From the NCBI GenBank assembly GCA_963082975.1, contig OY720349.1, forward strand, positions 63,362,501 to 63,426,500: a stretch of 64,000 bases of DNA, in the 5' to 3' direction. The position numbers and the translations under genes are program-made. The notes beneath the pieces are model-generated. The model saw only the letters and a list, made by a program, of their open reading frames with translations, did not search any database and had not been told where the DNA came from. Positions 54,746 to 64,000 of this stretch are shown here, one piece after another (positions within the stretch are counted from its first letter, which is position 1; each line of letters starts with the position of its first letter). The stretch is from Labia minor (lineage: Eukaryota; Arthropoda; Insecta; Dermaptera; Spongiphoridae).

Positions 54746-54981
54746 GTATTAATATAAAGAAAGTGATTCATAATTATAAATAAAATTATTGATTAAAATA
54801 TATAAAATTATTGATTAAAATAAATAAAATTATTCATTAATATAAATAAAATTGTCCATCATCATTTGACTCATAATTGTTTTAAAAACTATTAATCCAA
54901 GGATAACTAAAAAAAAAATAAAAAAAAGTTTTAAAATAAAAAAAACATTTAATATTAGTTTATTTAATATAAAAATATATA

Positions 54982-56077
54982 CAGTGGTACCTCGACATAC
55001 GAGCTTAATTCGTTCCAAGACCTTGCTCGTATCTCAAATTGTTCGTATCTCAAAGCACTTCGCGCCATTAAAACTAATAGAAAAGCTTTTAATCCGTTCC
55101 AGTCCCCAAAAATCACCTTAGTTTTGTTTTTTGTATGCTATTTTGAATCAAACAAATGTCTTTACGAGAAGGAACATTTATTTAAAAACAACAAAAATAA
55201 TGGGAACATTTAAATAAATAAAAATAAGAAGAATTTCAAAAAAAACTTAAATATCATCGCTTGTCTTTGCTTTTTTCGCCTCCCCTTGCTCATCTTGTTC
55301 TGCAAAGCGTTTTACAAAATTGTCTAAGGAAGTTTGTTTTTTCCTCCCCTTCAGGGTATTGCGAAAATGATTGAGACAGGTTTCGTTAAATAATTCCGAA
55401 GCCCGACCAGAAGCAACCTTTTCGGGGTGGTTTTTATCTACAAATTCAACAATTTTCTCCCACATTCCTAGGATCTCTTTATTTTCTTTTGAAGAGATAA
55501 CATTTTCTGTTTCTGGCGCCTCTTCAGAAACTGTGTTTTCTTGGGTCACAACATCATTCTGTGTTTGTAGGTTTTGTAACTCTTCAGTTGTAAGCTCCTC
55601 AAAATGTTGCTCGACGAGTTCGTTTACATCATTTTCATCTACTTCTAGACCCAAAGATTTTCCCAAAGAAACAATCTCTTCTATTTCTGACACTTGAGAT
55701 TCAGATTCTGCAATGATCCTTTCAGTTAGAGCGTCAGGCCATAGCTTTTTCCATGCAGAAATTAATGTTCTTTTTGTGACACCCAGCCAGGCCTGATCAA
55801 TAATTCTTAGACATGTCACTATGTTAAAATGGTCTTTCCAAAACTCTCGAATGGTCAGGTTTGTACTATCCGTCACTTCAAAGCATTTACGGAACATGTG
55901 CTTTGTGTACAGCTTCTTAAAATTAGAAATGCGGGGGCAAATTGGTGCCGTGTGCATCGTCACGGGGTGCTCGTATCTCAAATCTTGCTCGTATCTCAAA
56001 GCAAAATATCGGTCGGTTGGCGGCTCGTATCTCAAAACACTCGTATGTTGGGGCACTCGTATGTCGAGGTACCACTG
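54982..56077 (-). mobile_element. Tigger/pogo element keeping only the transposase C-terminus
   Basis: Inverted ends CAGTGGTACCTCGACATACG, identical at both termini (the right one on the other strand), are flanked by TA. 'ctcgtatctcaaa' motifs recur at least five times near the ends. Length about 1.1 kb instead of 2-3 kb. The minus strand encodes a Tigger C-terminal region (see next entry). The DNA-binding domain and DDE core are gone. Confidence 0.92.
55247..55936 (-). CDS. Tigger transposase C-terminal region
   Basis: The open minus-strand frame (continuous from about 56125, but only the part inside the element is transposase-like) contains NFKKLYTKHMFRKCF, STNLTIREFWKDHFNIV, LRIIDQAWLGVTKRTLISAW and KKLWPDAL. 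This is the recognisable tail of Tigger/jerky-type DDE transposases. An acidic helical part (ENDVNELVEQHFEELTTEEL) and a basic end (AKKAKTSDDI) follow. No start codon of its own is evident here and the catalytic triad is absent, so it is a partial gene rather than a functional enzyme. Confidence 0.82.
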   Translation of the reverse strand, partial: PRISNFKKLYTKHMFRKCFEVTDSTNLTIREFWKDHFNIVTCLRIIDQAWLGVTKRTLISAWKKLWPDALTERIIAESESQVSEIEEIVSLGKSLGLEVDENDVNELVEQHFEELTTEELQNLQTQNDVVTQENTVSEEAPETENVISSKENKEILGMWEKIVEFVDKNHPEKVASGRASELFNETCLNHFRNTLKGRKKQTSLDNFVKRFAEQDEQGEAKKAKTSDDI

Positions 56078-57081
56078 TACTTGTTTTAAACAAAACTTTT
56101 TACAATTTAGTAAAGTCCATAACAAAAAAATAAAAAATTAATAAATAAAAACTTTATATAATAATATAAATATAATTTAATTTCCATAAATAATTGTTTG
56201 ATATTTTTAACTCATAAATATTCATTTTCTTTTGTTATGAATTAATAATCTATTATTTGTTTGTTTTTTTATAATCAATTCAGGTGAAAATTCAATGTTA
56301 AGTTCATTCAAGGTATATTTTTAACTTAGAGGTCATTTTTATTTAATGTTTTTACTGTCTGAATTGAAAAAATATCATCATTTTTATTCATATATAATTA
56401 TTATATTTGGGTTTTTATATTTAATGAATTAGGAAATCTATAGGAAATCCTAAATGATTTGTTGTGGGGGTGGGAGAAGATGGATAAGATTTTTGTTTTA
56501 CTTATGTCAGTAGATATGCTCAATATGTTCATATGTGTGAGTTCCAATTCCTCTAATCATCGTGATAATTTGTTCCTATTAAAAATTATATATATATCAT
56601 GATTATATATATATTAAATAATATATTAAATTTATTATACAATAATAATATTTTTAATAGAAATAAATAAATTTAATTTATTTATGATTAATTTTTTTTA
56701 TATAAAACTAGAATAATAATATTAAACTAACATGATAAGTAAAAAAAATAATCATTTAAAATGTCAATAAAATTAATGGTAGAAAACTTTGTTCGTTTTT
56801 AAACTAATTAAAATTATGACTAAATAATATATCAGAAAAAAAATTCTCCAATCAACTAAAATGTTTTAATAATTTTAATAACGAAATAAATTCTCTATTT
56901 TAGGAAAATATAATAATACTTACTACTAGGCAATTAAGTTGAAAGACTGTAATTATCAGAAATAATAAAAAACGCGGATTTAATTTTTTTTTTTAAATTT
57001 TAAATTACAATTTTCATCCTATCATTAAAAATAAATATGTACTCTAGAAGTGAAATAAATAATTAATAAATTTTAGAAATA
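56078..57081. other. AT-rich DNA, no gene seen
   Basis: No supported feature. Confidence 0.5.
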
Positions 57082-57381
57082 CAGTAGAACCTCGCTCGAT
57101 AAGTTAAAGTCCAAGGGAAATTCAAAAGAATTTAAGTTATAGAGGTTTTTTTAAGTTATCAAGGGTCTATGTTATGGACAGGTTAATAACATTTTTTTAA
57201 AGGCTAAATCATGTCGTTTCTTAAAATTCTCTAGCAAGCCATTGCTGGCTATAAATTTTTTGATTTTCAGCGAATTAGCGAACTCTTCAACTTTTTCTTT
57301 CAGTATGGGTCCACTAACACTGATGTTTTTGTTTCGACACTGTCTGAACCACGTAAACAAACATTGTCACTCTCAGTACTA
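57082..57381 (-). mobile_element. Pogo/Tigger fragment with one end
   Basis: CAGTAGAACCTCGCTCGATA after a TA is a pogo-like terminus. The minus strand encodes FTWFRQCRNKNISVSGPILK, then EKVEEFANSL and FIASNGLLENFKKRHDL, the second helix-turn-helix of CENP-B-type transposases. The opposite end is missing; the fragment gives way to RepI at about 57390. Confidence 0.85.
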
Positions 57382-57391
57382 TATTAAGGGA

Positions 57392-57562
57392 TATTATTAT
57401 TCAATTATATTTCTTCTAAACCTTCTAGGGATCCATTGAAATATCTATAAAAATTTTCAAAAGCCTATCTCAATAAAAAGTCGATAAAAAATCGATTTCA
57501 ATTTGTCAAAAGAGCGAACAACAAATAAAGAGACAGACGCCAAGTGAAGGTAAGAAAAACGT
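57392..57562 (+). repeat. RepI copy 2
   Basis: Matches 16141-16310 over its length ('tcaattatatttcttct', 'atccattgaaatatctata', 'cgatttcaatttgtca', 'aaaaacgttata'). The GACA core is shorter (gagacagacgcc). Confidence 0.7.
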
Positions 57563-57566
57563 TATA

Positions 57567-57929
57567 AATAAGTTGACCTGTGGCCAGGTCCGAACCGACC
57601 GACGGTTTGAAGTAAATTAATTTCCAGCTACAGAAACAATTTCAAATAATTTTAATATATCTATTAATGCAATAAAAAACAGATAGGCATATAACATAAA
57701 TATTTTTAATTTTATTATATCTATAATATATAAGTAATAGCTGGCTGTGACGTATGAAGGGCTGGGTGACGTCATATAATTTAAAATTAAGAAAAAAACT
57801 AATGAAGATAATTTTTCCCGAAGATAAAACCAATACAAAATGCATGATTCGTGGAGATATGTAAAAATCTCCAAATGTGAAATTTGGTGTGAAAACAATT
57901 CATCCCTTACTATCGTCGTTCGGTAAAAA
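57567..57929 (-). repeat. RepA copy, internally deleted
   Basis: The perfect hairpin GACCTGTGGCCAGGTC (57574-57589) and CGAACCGACCGACGG start the copy. It ends with CGTCGTTCGGTAAAAA. The middle (GACG tract, 'ccggtttccgga') is absent, leaving one 'cacgaat'-type module. Confidence 0.85.
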
Positions 57930-58775
57930 TTGAATAATATTGGGTTTATTCACGGATGATATTATTATTTATGTAAACTGAGACATTTTTATCTCCCGGA
58001 GATATTTTGAGGGGGCACTGGGACAGAATAGACATAAGAATAAGCAAAATGATCGTATGGGATTTGTAAGTCAGCTAAAGAATAAGAATATTTGATCTAT
58101 CAAAATTAAAAAAAATGTTAGGAGATCTAATTTTATTTATTTATTTAAAATAAGTTGTACGACATGTTTATAATTAACAAAAATTATACATTAAGTTAAT
58201 TTTTTAAATAAGCTTAACTATATATATACTATATTTTATTTCTTTCCAATATGATTTATCAGTACAATGATAAGAAAAAAATTTGATAATTAATTAATAT
58301 TAAATTATTATTGAGTATAGATATATTCGATTACAATATATTTATATTCATATGAAATAATTTTCATAATAAAAAAAAAATAAAATATTTTTATATTTGG
58401 TAAGTTAAAAAGAAATAATAATGAAAAATAATTATATTTTTACAATATATATGATTTTTTTTGTGATGTTTGCATTTTAATTTTAAATTGAGAAATTATA
58501 ATAATAATCAATTCTACCTAGATAGTAAAATATTTAAAATATATCAAAGTTTAAATTATGAAATTGTACCTATATTTCAAAATGAAAATAAAAAGTTAAA
58601 GAAAATAATCGCGATATTCAATTATTTCTTTATTATTAATTAAATTAAAAATAAAAAAATAATTGAATATTTAATAGGGCCTCCTCCTTTCCCCATAAAT
58701 TAGCCCTTCCAAGCCTCGCCTTCCGAAATTTAGAAAAAGTAATAATAAAGAAAGTTTGCCTTAAAAAAAAGATTA
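57930..58775. other. AT-rich DNA, no gene seen
   Basis: No supported feature. Confidence 0.5.
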
Positions 58776-59140
58776 AAAAAATAAGGCGTTTGGTCTGTAG
58801 CCTCTTTGAATCAGCTGAGAGTGCCTTTGATTTTTTGGATTTCGAAATGAAATCACGACATTCGGGGCAACCTGAAATAAAACCTACCTAGTAAGGGAGT
58901 GCATAGCCTCCATCAATAGGCATGGAAGGCCCATGCTAATCGAAAAAGCCCTGCGCTCAAAAGGTAACCAACAATTTGTTCCTGTTCAGGCTAATCCCAT
59001 TTTGGAACTGTGCTGAATTACCTTCCCGAATTCCCGTTCATCCAATCCACCTCAAATTCACTCTCAGTAATACAAAATGGCACAATTCAGACCTGCATGC
59101 AATCCATCCCTTGAATAATAGCATGGCATTTGTCTTATCC
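58776..59140. other. GC-richer segment, unassigned
   Basis: Composition is above background for about 350 bp. A 62-codon plus-strand frame (58976-59164) and short minus-strand frames exist, none protein-like enough to call. An old element or a conserved non-coding stretch are both possible. Confidence 0.3.
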
Positions 59141-59728
59141 ACCCACTTTTTATTTATTTATTAATTCTAATCTAATCTATGAATTAGTAGGATGAGAACA
59201 TGCATGGATGTAGGAGGCAACCACCTGAAAATTCCTAATAACTATATATATTAAAAAATAGCCACTCTCTCAGTATAACGTATCGGAACCTACTAATTCT
59301 AAAAATACCTTTGTCTCTTCTGCCTCCTTTATCAATGCTTCTTCTTGAAAGATGTACTCTGAAATTCCCTAATCTCACTAAATTCTGTCCTATAATTTAA
59401 TATATTTCTCTATAATCTCCTAATGAATATTATCGAAAGCAAAAAATCATAATAATAATAATATTAAACTTTACTTTAAATATTATATTTACATTTTCTA
59501 TTTTAAAGTGCGCCATGCTAAATAAATAACGATTATTACTTACATTTGGAGAGCTGTATTTCAATCATTTCATCGTCATGAAGGATGGAGAAGATAATCA
59601 AGAATTCCAATTCAGTAGCAGGAACGAAGATGGAAACATGAAATAGAAGAAGAAAAATAACTTATTAGTTTTTAATCAATAAATAAATTTAAATTGAATT
59701 AAAAATAAAATTAATAATAAATACTGAC
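59141..59728. other. AT-rich DNA, possible last exon of the minus-strand candidate
   Basis: A minus-strand GTAAGTAA at about 59536-59543 and an acceptor-like tacag at 59554 could close the candidate gene after a five-codon tail (LSKCK). This is weak. Confidence 0.2.
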
Positions 59729-59809
59729 CTCGGAGTTAATTAAGGGTTGATATTTCTCGCAGATTAAACTCGAAGAACAGCTCGTAGACTTGAAATGATG
59801 TCCATCACT
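59729..59809 (-). CDS. Candidate exon 2 of an unknown minus-strand gene
   Basis: 27 codons are open between a minus-strand acceptor (ggcgag/AGTGATGG) and a donor (TCCGAG/gtcagt): SDGHHFKSTSCSSSLICEK, then YQPLINSE. It is in phase 0 with the donor of the candidate exon at 60393-60510 and likewise Ser/Cys-rich. The acceptor is only moderate. I do not recognise the product. Confidence 0.28.
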
Positions 59810-60392
59810 CTCGCCTCGATAAAGAAAAAAATAATTAAGATTAGATATTTATATATATATATATATAAAGAATATATAGAATATTTAAAATATATAATAT
59901 ATATTCCTATATGAATAGAAGCAATTTATATTTTTTGGATTTATAATTATATTATATGAATTTTGAAAATAATCAGCACATCTTCCTATTTTTTAAATAA
60001 ATAAGTTTTAATAGGAATAATATATATATTGAAATTTACAAAATATTTCAATAAATATATTTAAAGAAAAATAAAATTTTGTATATGATTTTTTAATTTT
60101 TGAATAATTTTAATTTAACTTTTAATAAAATTTAATTAATGGGATCTGATAGAATATTTAAGATTAATTCTTTTCAAAGATTTTAATGAAAAATGTATAA
60201 ATTTATTTGGGTATATGAATAAAAAATTATAAAAATGCACTTTATAAAATTTAATTTTTATTGAAATATTTTTTTTTAAAGTTCACTAATCTTCCTTTTA
60301 ATTAATAAAAATAAATAATAAAATTACAATTAATTCTTGATTAGCGACTGATTATGGGATGATTTCAGTGGAGAAGCCGCTTAGGGTCTTAC

Positions 60393-60510
60393 ACACAGCA
60401 GGGAAGGGGAACTAAATGCGTTCGAGTCAACCGGCCTGCAAGAGGAGGTGTGCCAGGCGGCGGAGGGGCATGGAGAGGGGCGAGCGGGGAGTGCAGAGGT
60501 GACCGCTCTA
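60393..60510 (-). CDS. Candidate exon 1 of an unknown minus-strand gene
   Basis: A GC-rich block in AT-rich DNA. On the minus strand it is bounded by a good acceptor (aataatttgcag) and a donor (TGTGT/gtaaga), and one frame is open throughout: RAVTSALPARPSPCPSAAWH, then TSSCRPVDSNAFSSPSLLC. GC-rich blocks here otherwise coincide with exons or transposons. No terminal repeats were found. It could instead be a promoter/CpG-like island, since the plus strand carries G-rich boxes (gaggggcatggagaggggcg). Confidence 0.33.
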
Positions 60511-60520
60511 CTGCAAATTA

Positions 60521-61190
60521 TTTCAAATAAAATACATATTAAAATAAAATAAAAAAAACAAATATTAATTTTTAAAATTAGTGGTGTTTTGGAATAGATC
60601 TTAAATCGAATCAATAAGTTTAATTCTATTAATTCTATTAAATCAATAAGCTTAATTTTATTCAAAGATTTTAATGAAAATTTAAAAAAAAATTATAAAT
60701 ATATCAATAAGAAGTTCATTAATGAAATTATCATATTTTGAAAAAAAAAACAAGGAGGTCGCGTATTAATGTAAATGGTTCAATTTAAATTTAAAATTGT
60801 TTTCCGAATGGGATATAATTTTAATTTAACGTAAATATATTTCATAAAAAAGAGGGTAAATGGTAAGAATTGTTGTTATCTTAGTTGGGATACGGTATAG
60901 TAAGTTTACATGTCATTTCGAAGATATCGATGAGGTATGCTTTTCTTTGCTGTGTTCTTAGCAAATTACGTTAAACAATTCTTTTCTAGTATGAATTTCT
61001 ATTTTAATTCTAAAAACATTTTAAGTAATACATTAGTTATATACCCAATTAACATTTTATATATCTCAACCTTCTTTGGTTCCAGTATATTTTTCAGTTG
61101 GAGGAACTATTTCCAAAATAATTTTGTATATATGCAAATTAATTCATAAATCTAGTCCAGTTTTTTCTAAATTTTTTCAATTAAAAAAAT
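60521..61190. other. AT-rich DNA, no gene seen
   Basis: A 70-codon plus-strand frame (60937-61149) is Phe/Asn-rich and unconvincing. Confidence 0.45.
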
Positions 61191-61617
61191 AAGTTGACTT
61201 GTGGTCAGGTCCTCCGAACCGACCGACGGTTTGAAGTAAATTAATTTCCAGCTACAGAAACAATTTCAAATAATTTTAATATATCTATTAATGTAATAAA
61301 AAACAGATAGGCATATAACATAAATATTTTTAATTTTATTTTATTTATAATATATATGCAAGACCAGGCTGTGATGTCATGAATGGCTGGATGACGTCAT
61401 ATAATTTTAAATTAAGAAAAAACTAATAAAGATGATTTTCTCGAGGATAAAACCAATACAAAGTGCATTATTCGTGGTGATATGTGAAAAATCTCCTCAT
61501 GTGAAATTTGGTGTGAAAATAACCCTTCCCTTCCTATCGTCGATCGCTAATACTACAACTTCCGGTTTCCGGATTTGCACCAAAAGTTGATCAATTCATC
61601 ATACTGATGCATTAATT
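61191..61617 (-). repeat. RepA copy, truncated
   Basis: Starts with a mutated hairpin (gacttgtggtcaggtcc) and CGAACCGACCGACGG. It extends through 'tgatgtcatgaatggctgga', 'gatatgtgaaaaatctcc', 'cgatcgctaatactac' and 'ccggtttccgga', and stops in 'actgatgcattaa' before the GACG tract. Confidence 0.85.
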
Positions 61618-61899
61618 AAATCATTTAAATTTCCTTAAATTTAATTTTGTAAGTGATATAATACTAACGTTTTATGAAATAAACAAGCCGTATCAATTAT
61701 ATGTTAAATTGCTAAATATAATATACTTATATTTTTCAATCTTCTTCTATTTATAACTTCGAATAAATTACAATTAATTTTTGTATTTATAAGATTAAAT
61801 AGATGAAAGATGTGTGTGTTTTAGTTTGATTCATGTTTGCATGATAAATTGTACTTAAAAGGTATAAATCAATTATAAATTAATAATGGCGTAACAAAT

Positions 61900-62064
61900 T
61901 TCGAAGAGAGGGTGGTAATGGATTAGGGATTAGGGTAGTAAAGATAGAGATGGGATGATGTGAGGTCCGTGATATGTCTTCTAGTTTGTCAATTCCCCCT
62001 GACGTCACTGGGCACAGCTGCAGTAGTGGCGAAACGCGTGTGAAGCCGAATGGGAGGCAGCGGT
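61900..62064 (+). promoter_or_regulatory. Candidate promoter island
   Basis: A GC-rich island with a consensus CRE (TGACGTCA, about 62000-62007), an E-box CAGCTG just after it, and CpGs (gcgaaacgcgtg). An arthropod initiator-like TCAGTC lies at 62065. The pattern suggests a promoter for the exon that follows. Confidence 0.38.
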
Positions 62065-62223
62065 TCAGTCAGTTGGGAGCCTCGCGTGCTCCATCACACA
62101 CTCTGAAGCTGTTCAATCACTCCCTCACATCCATCTCTTCGATTTATTGTGTAAACTGGTCATTCATACATCTCAACAAGATCATGATTAATAATCATCA
62201 TTCTCCATTCAACATTAATTCAG
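62065..62223 (+). CDS. Candidate 5' exon with start codon, unknown gene
   Basis: From an initiator-like TCAGTC the GC-richer sequence continues to a splice donor TTCAG/gtaatt. An ATG at 62184 opens 13 codons plus one base (MINNHHSPFNINS), leaving in phase 1. A longer frame from 61974 also reaches the donor (MSSSLSIPPDVTGHS...), so the start is uncertain. The gene body would lie beyond about 62.3 kb or outside the window; no further exon was recognised. The product is unknown. Confidence 0.35.
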
Positions 62224-64000
62224 GTAATTGTTTTTTTTTTTATTTAATTTATTTTATTAATTTTTTTATTTTAAAAATATTAAACTAGGAGAAATGATAA
62301 TATTAATTATCATATATAATAATTACTTAAATAATATTATCATTTTATAATAAGATACAGGCAACCCAAGAATAATATGTAAAGTTGTAAACATTGGATT
62401 AAAAAATAAATGCAATTAAGAAGTTTATTTTTTCGAATTTATATAAAAACCGCATAATAAATTTATTAATTATTTCATTTACATAAATTTATATTTAAAA
62501 GTATTTTAATTATCATTATTATTTCATAGTTCATAATCATATAATAATATATTTAAGTGTTCTAAATCCTTTAATAAATATTTAATTATTTTATTTATTT
62601 TTTTAAGTTTTATTTTAGATTCATTTTGATTAAAGATATTTTAAAATAACATGAACATTTTAATTTAAATTATTTTTTATTATTATTATTATTTTTTTGT
62701 TAAATTAAAAATAAACTAAACTTAAAATTAATAAAAACAGAATTCAATTGATTTTTGAATGATAGGAAAACACAATTAACTTGTGTTTGTCTTGCTTTCT
62801 ATTGTATTATTTATGACTACTTATATATATATAAAAGAGATTTAAATAAATTTTGATTTTCTCCAAGTATACTATTTGACTATATTATAATATATATTTA
62901 CGAGTATATGATAGAGGTTGAAATTTTATAATCTTTATTACAATTTATTTTCTCTCTCTCTCTCCACATGTTATTTTTATTTCTTTATAAAGACTTAAGT
63001 GAGGATAATACAAATTAAAAATAATAAGTCATATACGATCGTATTCAATTAATTTTAATTTAATTTTCTTTTAAAATTGTAATTAAGAACTTCATTCTAA
63101 TTAATTAATTTGATTAAATGGACTGTTTTTTTTTGATTTTTTGCTATTTACTTTTTTCATTAAAATAATATATTTATTTATATAATATCTACGCTTTTTA
63201 TTACGTGGATAAATTAGTTACGTATATTTTAATGTATAAGGTAAAGGTATAGAATATTAGTTAATTTTGTAGAAAATCACTCAATATCCTACGATAGAAA
63301 CTTATGCAACCGATTCATATGATTATCATACCTTTTACTTAAAAGATTATACGTGATGCTCATAAATATATATATTATATAATTTTTGGAATGTAAATTT
63401 CGATTGATAATTTTTAAATTACTCGTAGTTTTTTGAAGATGAATGAATTAACGACTTATAATTTCTCTTTGCTAAGAAATCTTAGAGAGTCCCCTTCTTC
63501 TATTCACACACGACGCAATAAATTATAATTTTATAGCAATCGAAATGTAAAATAAATGTATTCTCTTCTTATGAATAGAGATATGACTGATATGTCATGA
63601 GGAAATTATTTCAGAAAGTGGGAAAAAAATATATTTCTTCTTTTAACCAATTTATTTATTTATTTTATCTCTTTCTAAGAAGAGAATTAATTATTTTATG
63701 AATATTTAATAAAAATGATCTCATGCAATTTATATTTAATTCCTTAATGGATTTTCGATTAAATATAAATGAATTTTCAAGAAGAAAAAAAATTTTTATT
63801 GAAAATTATAGTTTGAATTAAAAACCACACCCGAAATCTCGTAAGGTATTATTAAAACAAATTTTATTCATGATGATTTTTTTTTCAAGAGAAAATATTA
63901 TCATTAAGACCAATTATAAAATTATATATATATATATATAATAATAATAAAAATAAGACATGTTTCCGAAGGAAAAATTACTAATCCAAGAGATCAAGTA
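62224..64000. other. AT-rich DNA to the window end
   Basis: Would be intron 1 of the candidate gene above, if real. It contains a (CT)n run at about 62951-62962 and a (TA)n tract at about 63922-63940, but no exon or transposon I recognise. Confidence 0.45.

Noticed and set aside
55371-55697. 108-codon plus-strand frame, and others at 55821-56141
   Set aside because: Antisense shadows of the Tigger transposase C-terminus and of its subterminal repeats.
60937-61149. 70-codon plus-strand frame
   Set aside because: Hydrophobic and Asn/Ser-rich from AT-rich DNA, with no start context, splice sites or domain.

Overview
The window is very AT-rich eukaryotic DNA, about a quarter G+C by eye. It has small exons separated by AT-rich introns, many simple repeats and a dense population of transposable elements. 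The most informative gene is the 3' part of a neurexin (Nrx-1 type). Its juxtamembrane segment (GSGSG clusters, DDEDEC, DDLITPVYVPP) and EWYV C-terminus look arthropod. Together with the LINE tails, mariner, Tigger/pogo, hAT, MULE and Harbinger-like elements, this suggests an arthropod nuclear genome. I cannot place it more finely.

Layout: 1-18.6 kb has no host protein gene I can defend. It is probably intergenic DNA and/or a long upstream neurexin intron. It holds a LINE tail, two hAT-type MITEs (one buried in a composite foldback element), a TTAA-flanked inverted-repeat element, a mariner MITE, copies of a recurrent repeat family here called RepA, and a clean tRNA-Val(AAC) on the minus strand. 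18.6-27.8 kb holds nine consecutive neurexin exons on the plus strand: end of one LNS domain, a complete LNS, an EGF, the last LNS, the Ser-Gly-rich stalk, the membrane span, and the cytoplasmic tail ending in a PDZ ligand. One intron is almost entirely a truncated mariner. 28-33.6 kb is nearly featureless. 33.7-39.5 kb is a transposon cluster: a Tigger element that encodes only a DNA-binding domain, a hAT C-terminal remnant, and a hAT element holding both a MULE and a mariner.

39.5-51 kb is repeat-dominated. It has several RepA copies, a second family (RepBC) split by a solo LTR fossil, LINE tails, a degenerate Lys/Arg-rich repeat ORF and a few GC-richer islands. 51.4-52.9 kb is an intact, intronless, secreted glycoside hydrolase family 1 gene with both catalytic glutamates. 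53-64 kb has an inverted pair of SINE-like repeats, a Tigger element carrying only the transposase C-terminus, a pogo-type fragment, more RepA, and two GC-rich islands. One island (60.4 kb, minus strand) has exon-like open frames with splice sites. The other (62 kb, plus strand) looks like a promoter plus first exon.

No operon-like or pathway logic links the two confident host genes: neurexin is a presynaptic adhesion receptor, GH1 a secreted beta-glycosidase. The most interesting material is the transposon architecture (nested and composite elements with intact target-site duplications) and several repeat families with a shared modular layout that I cannot assign to a known class.
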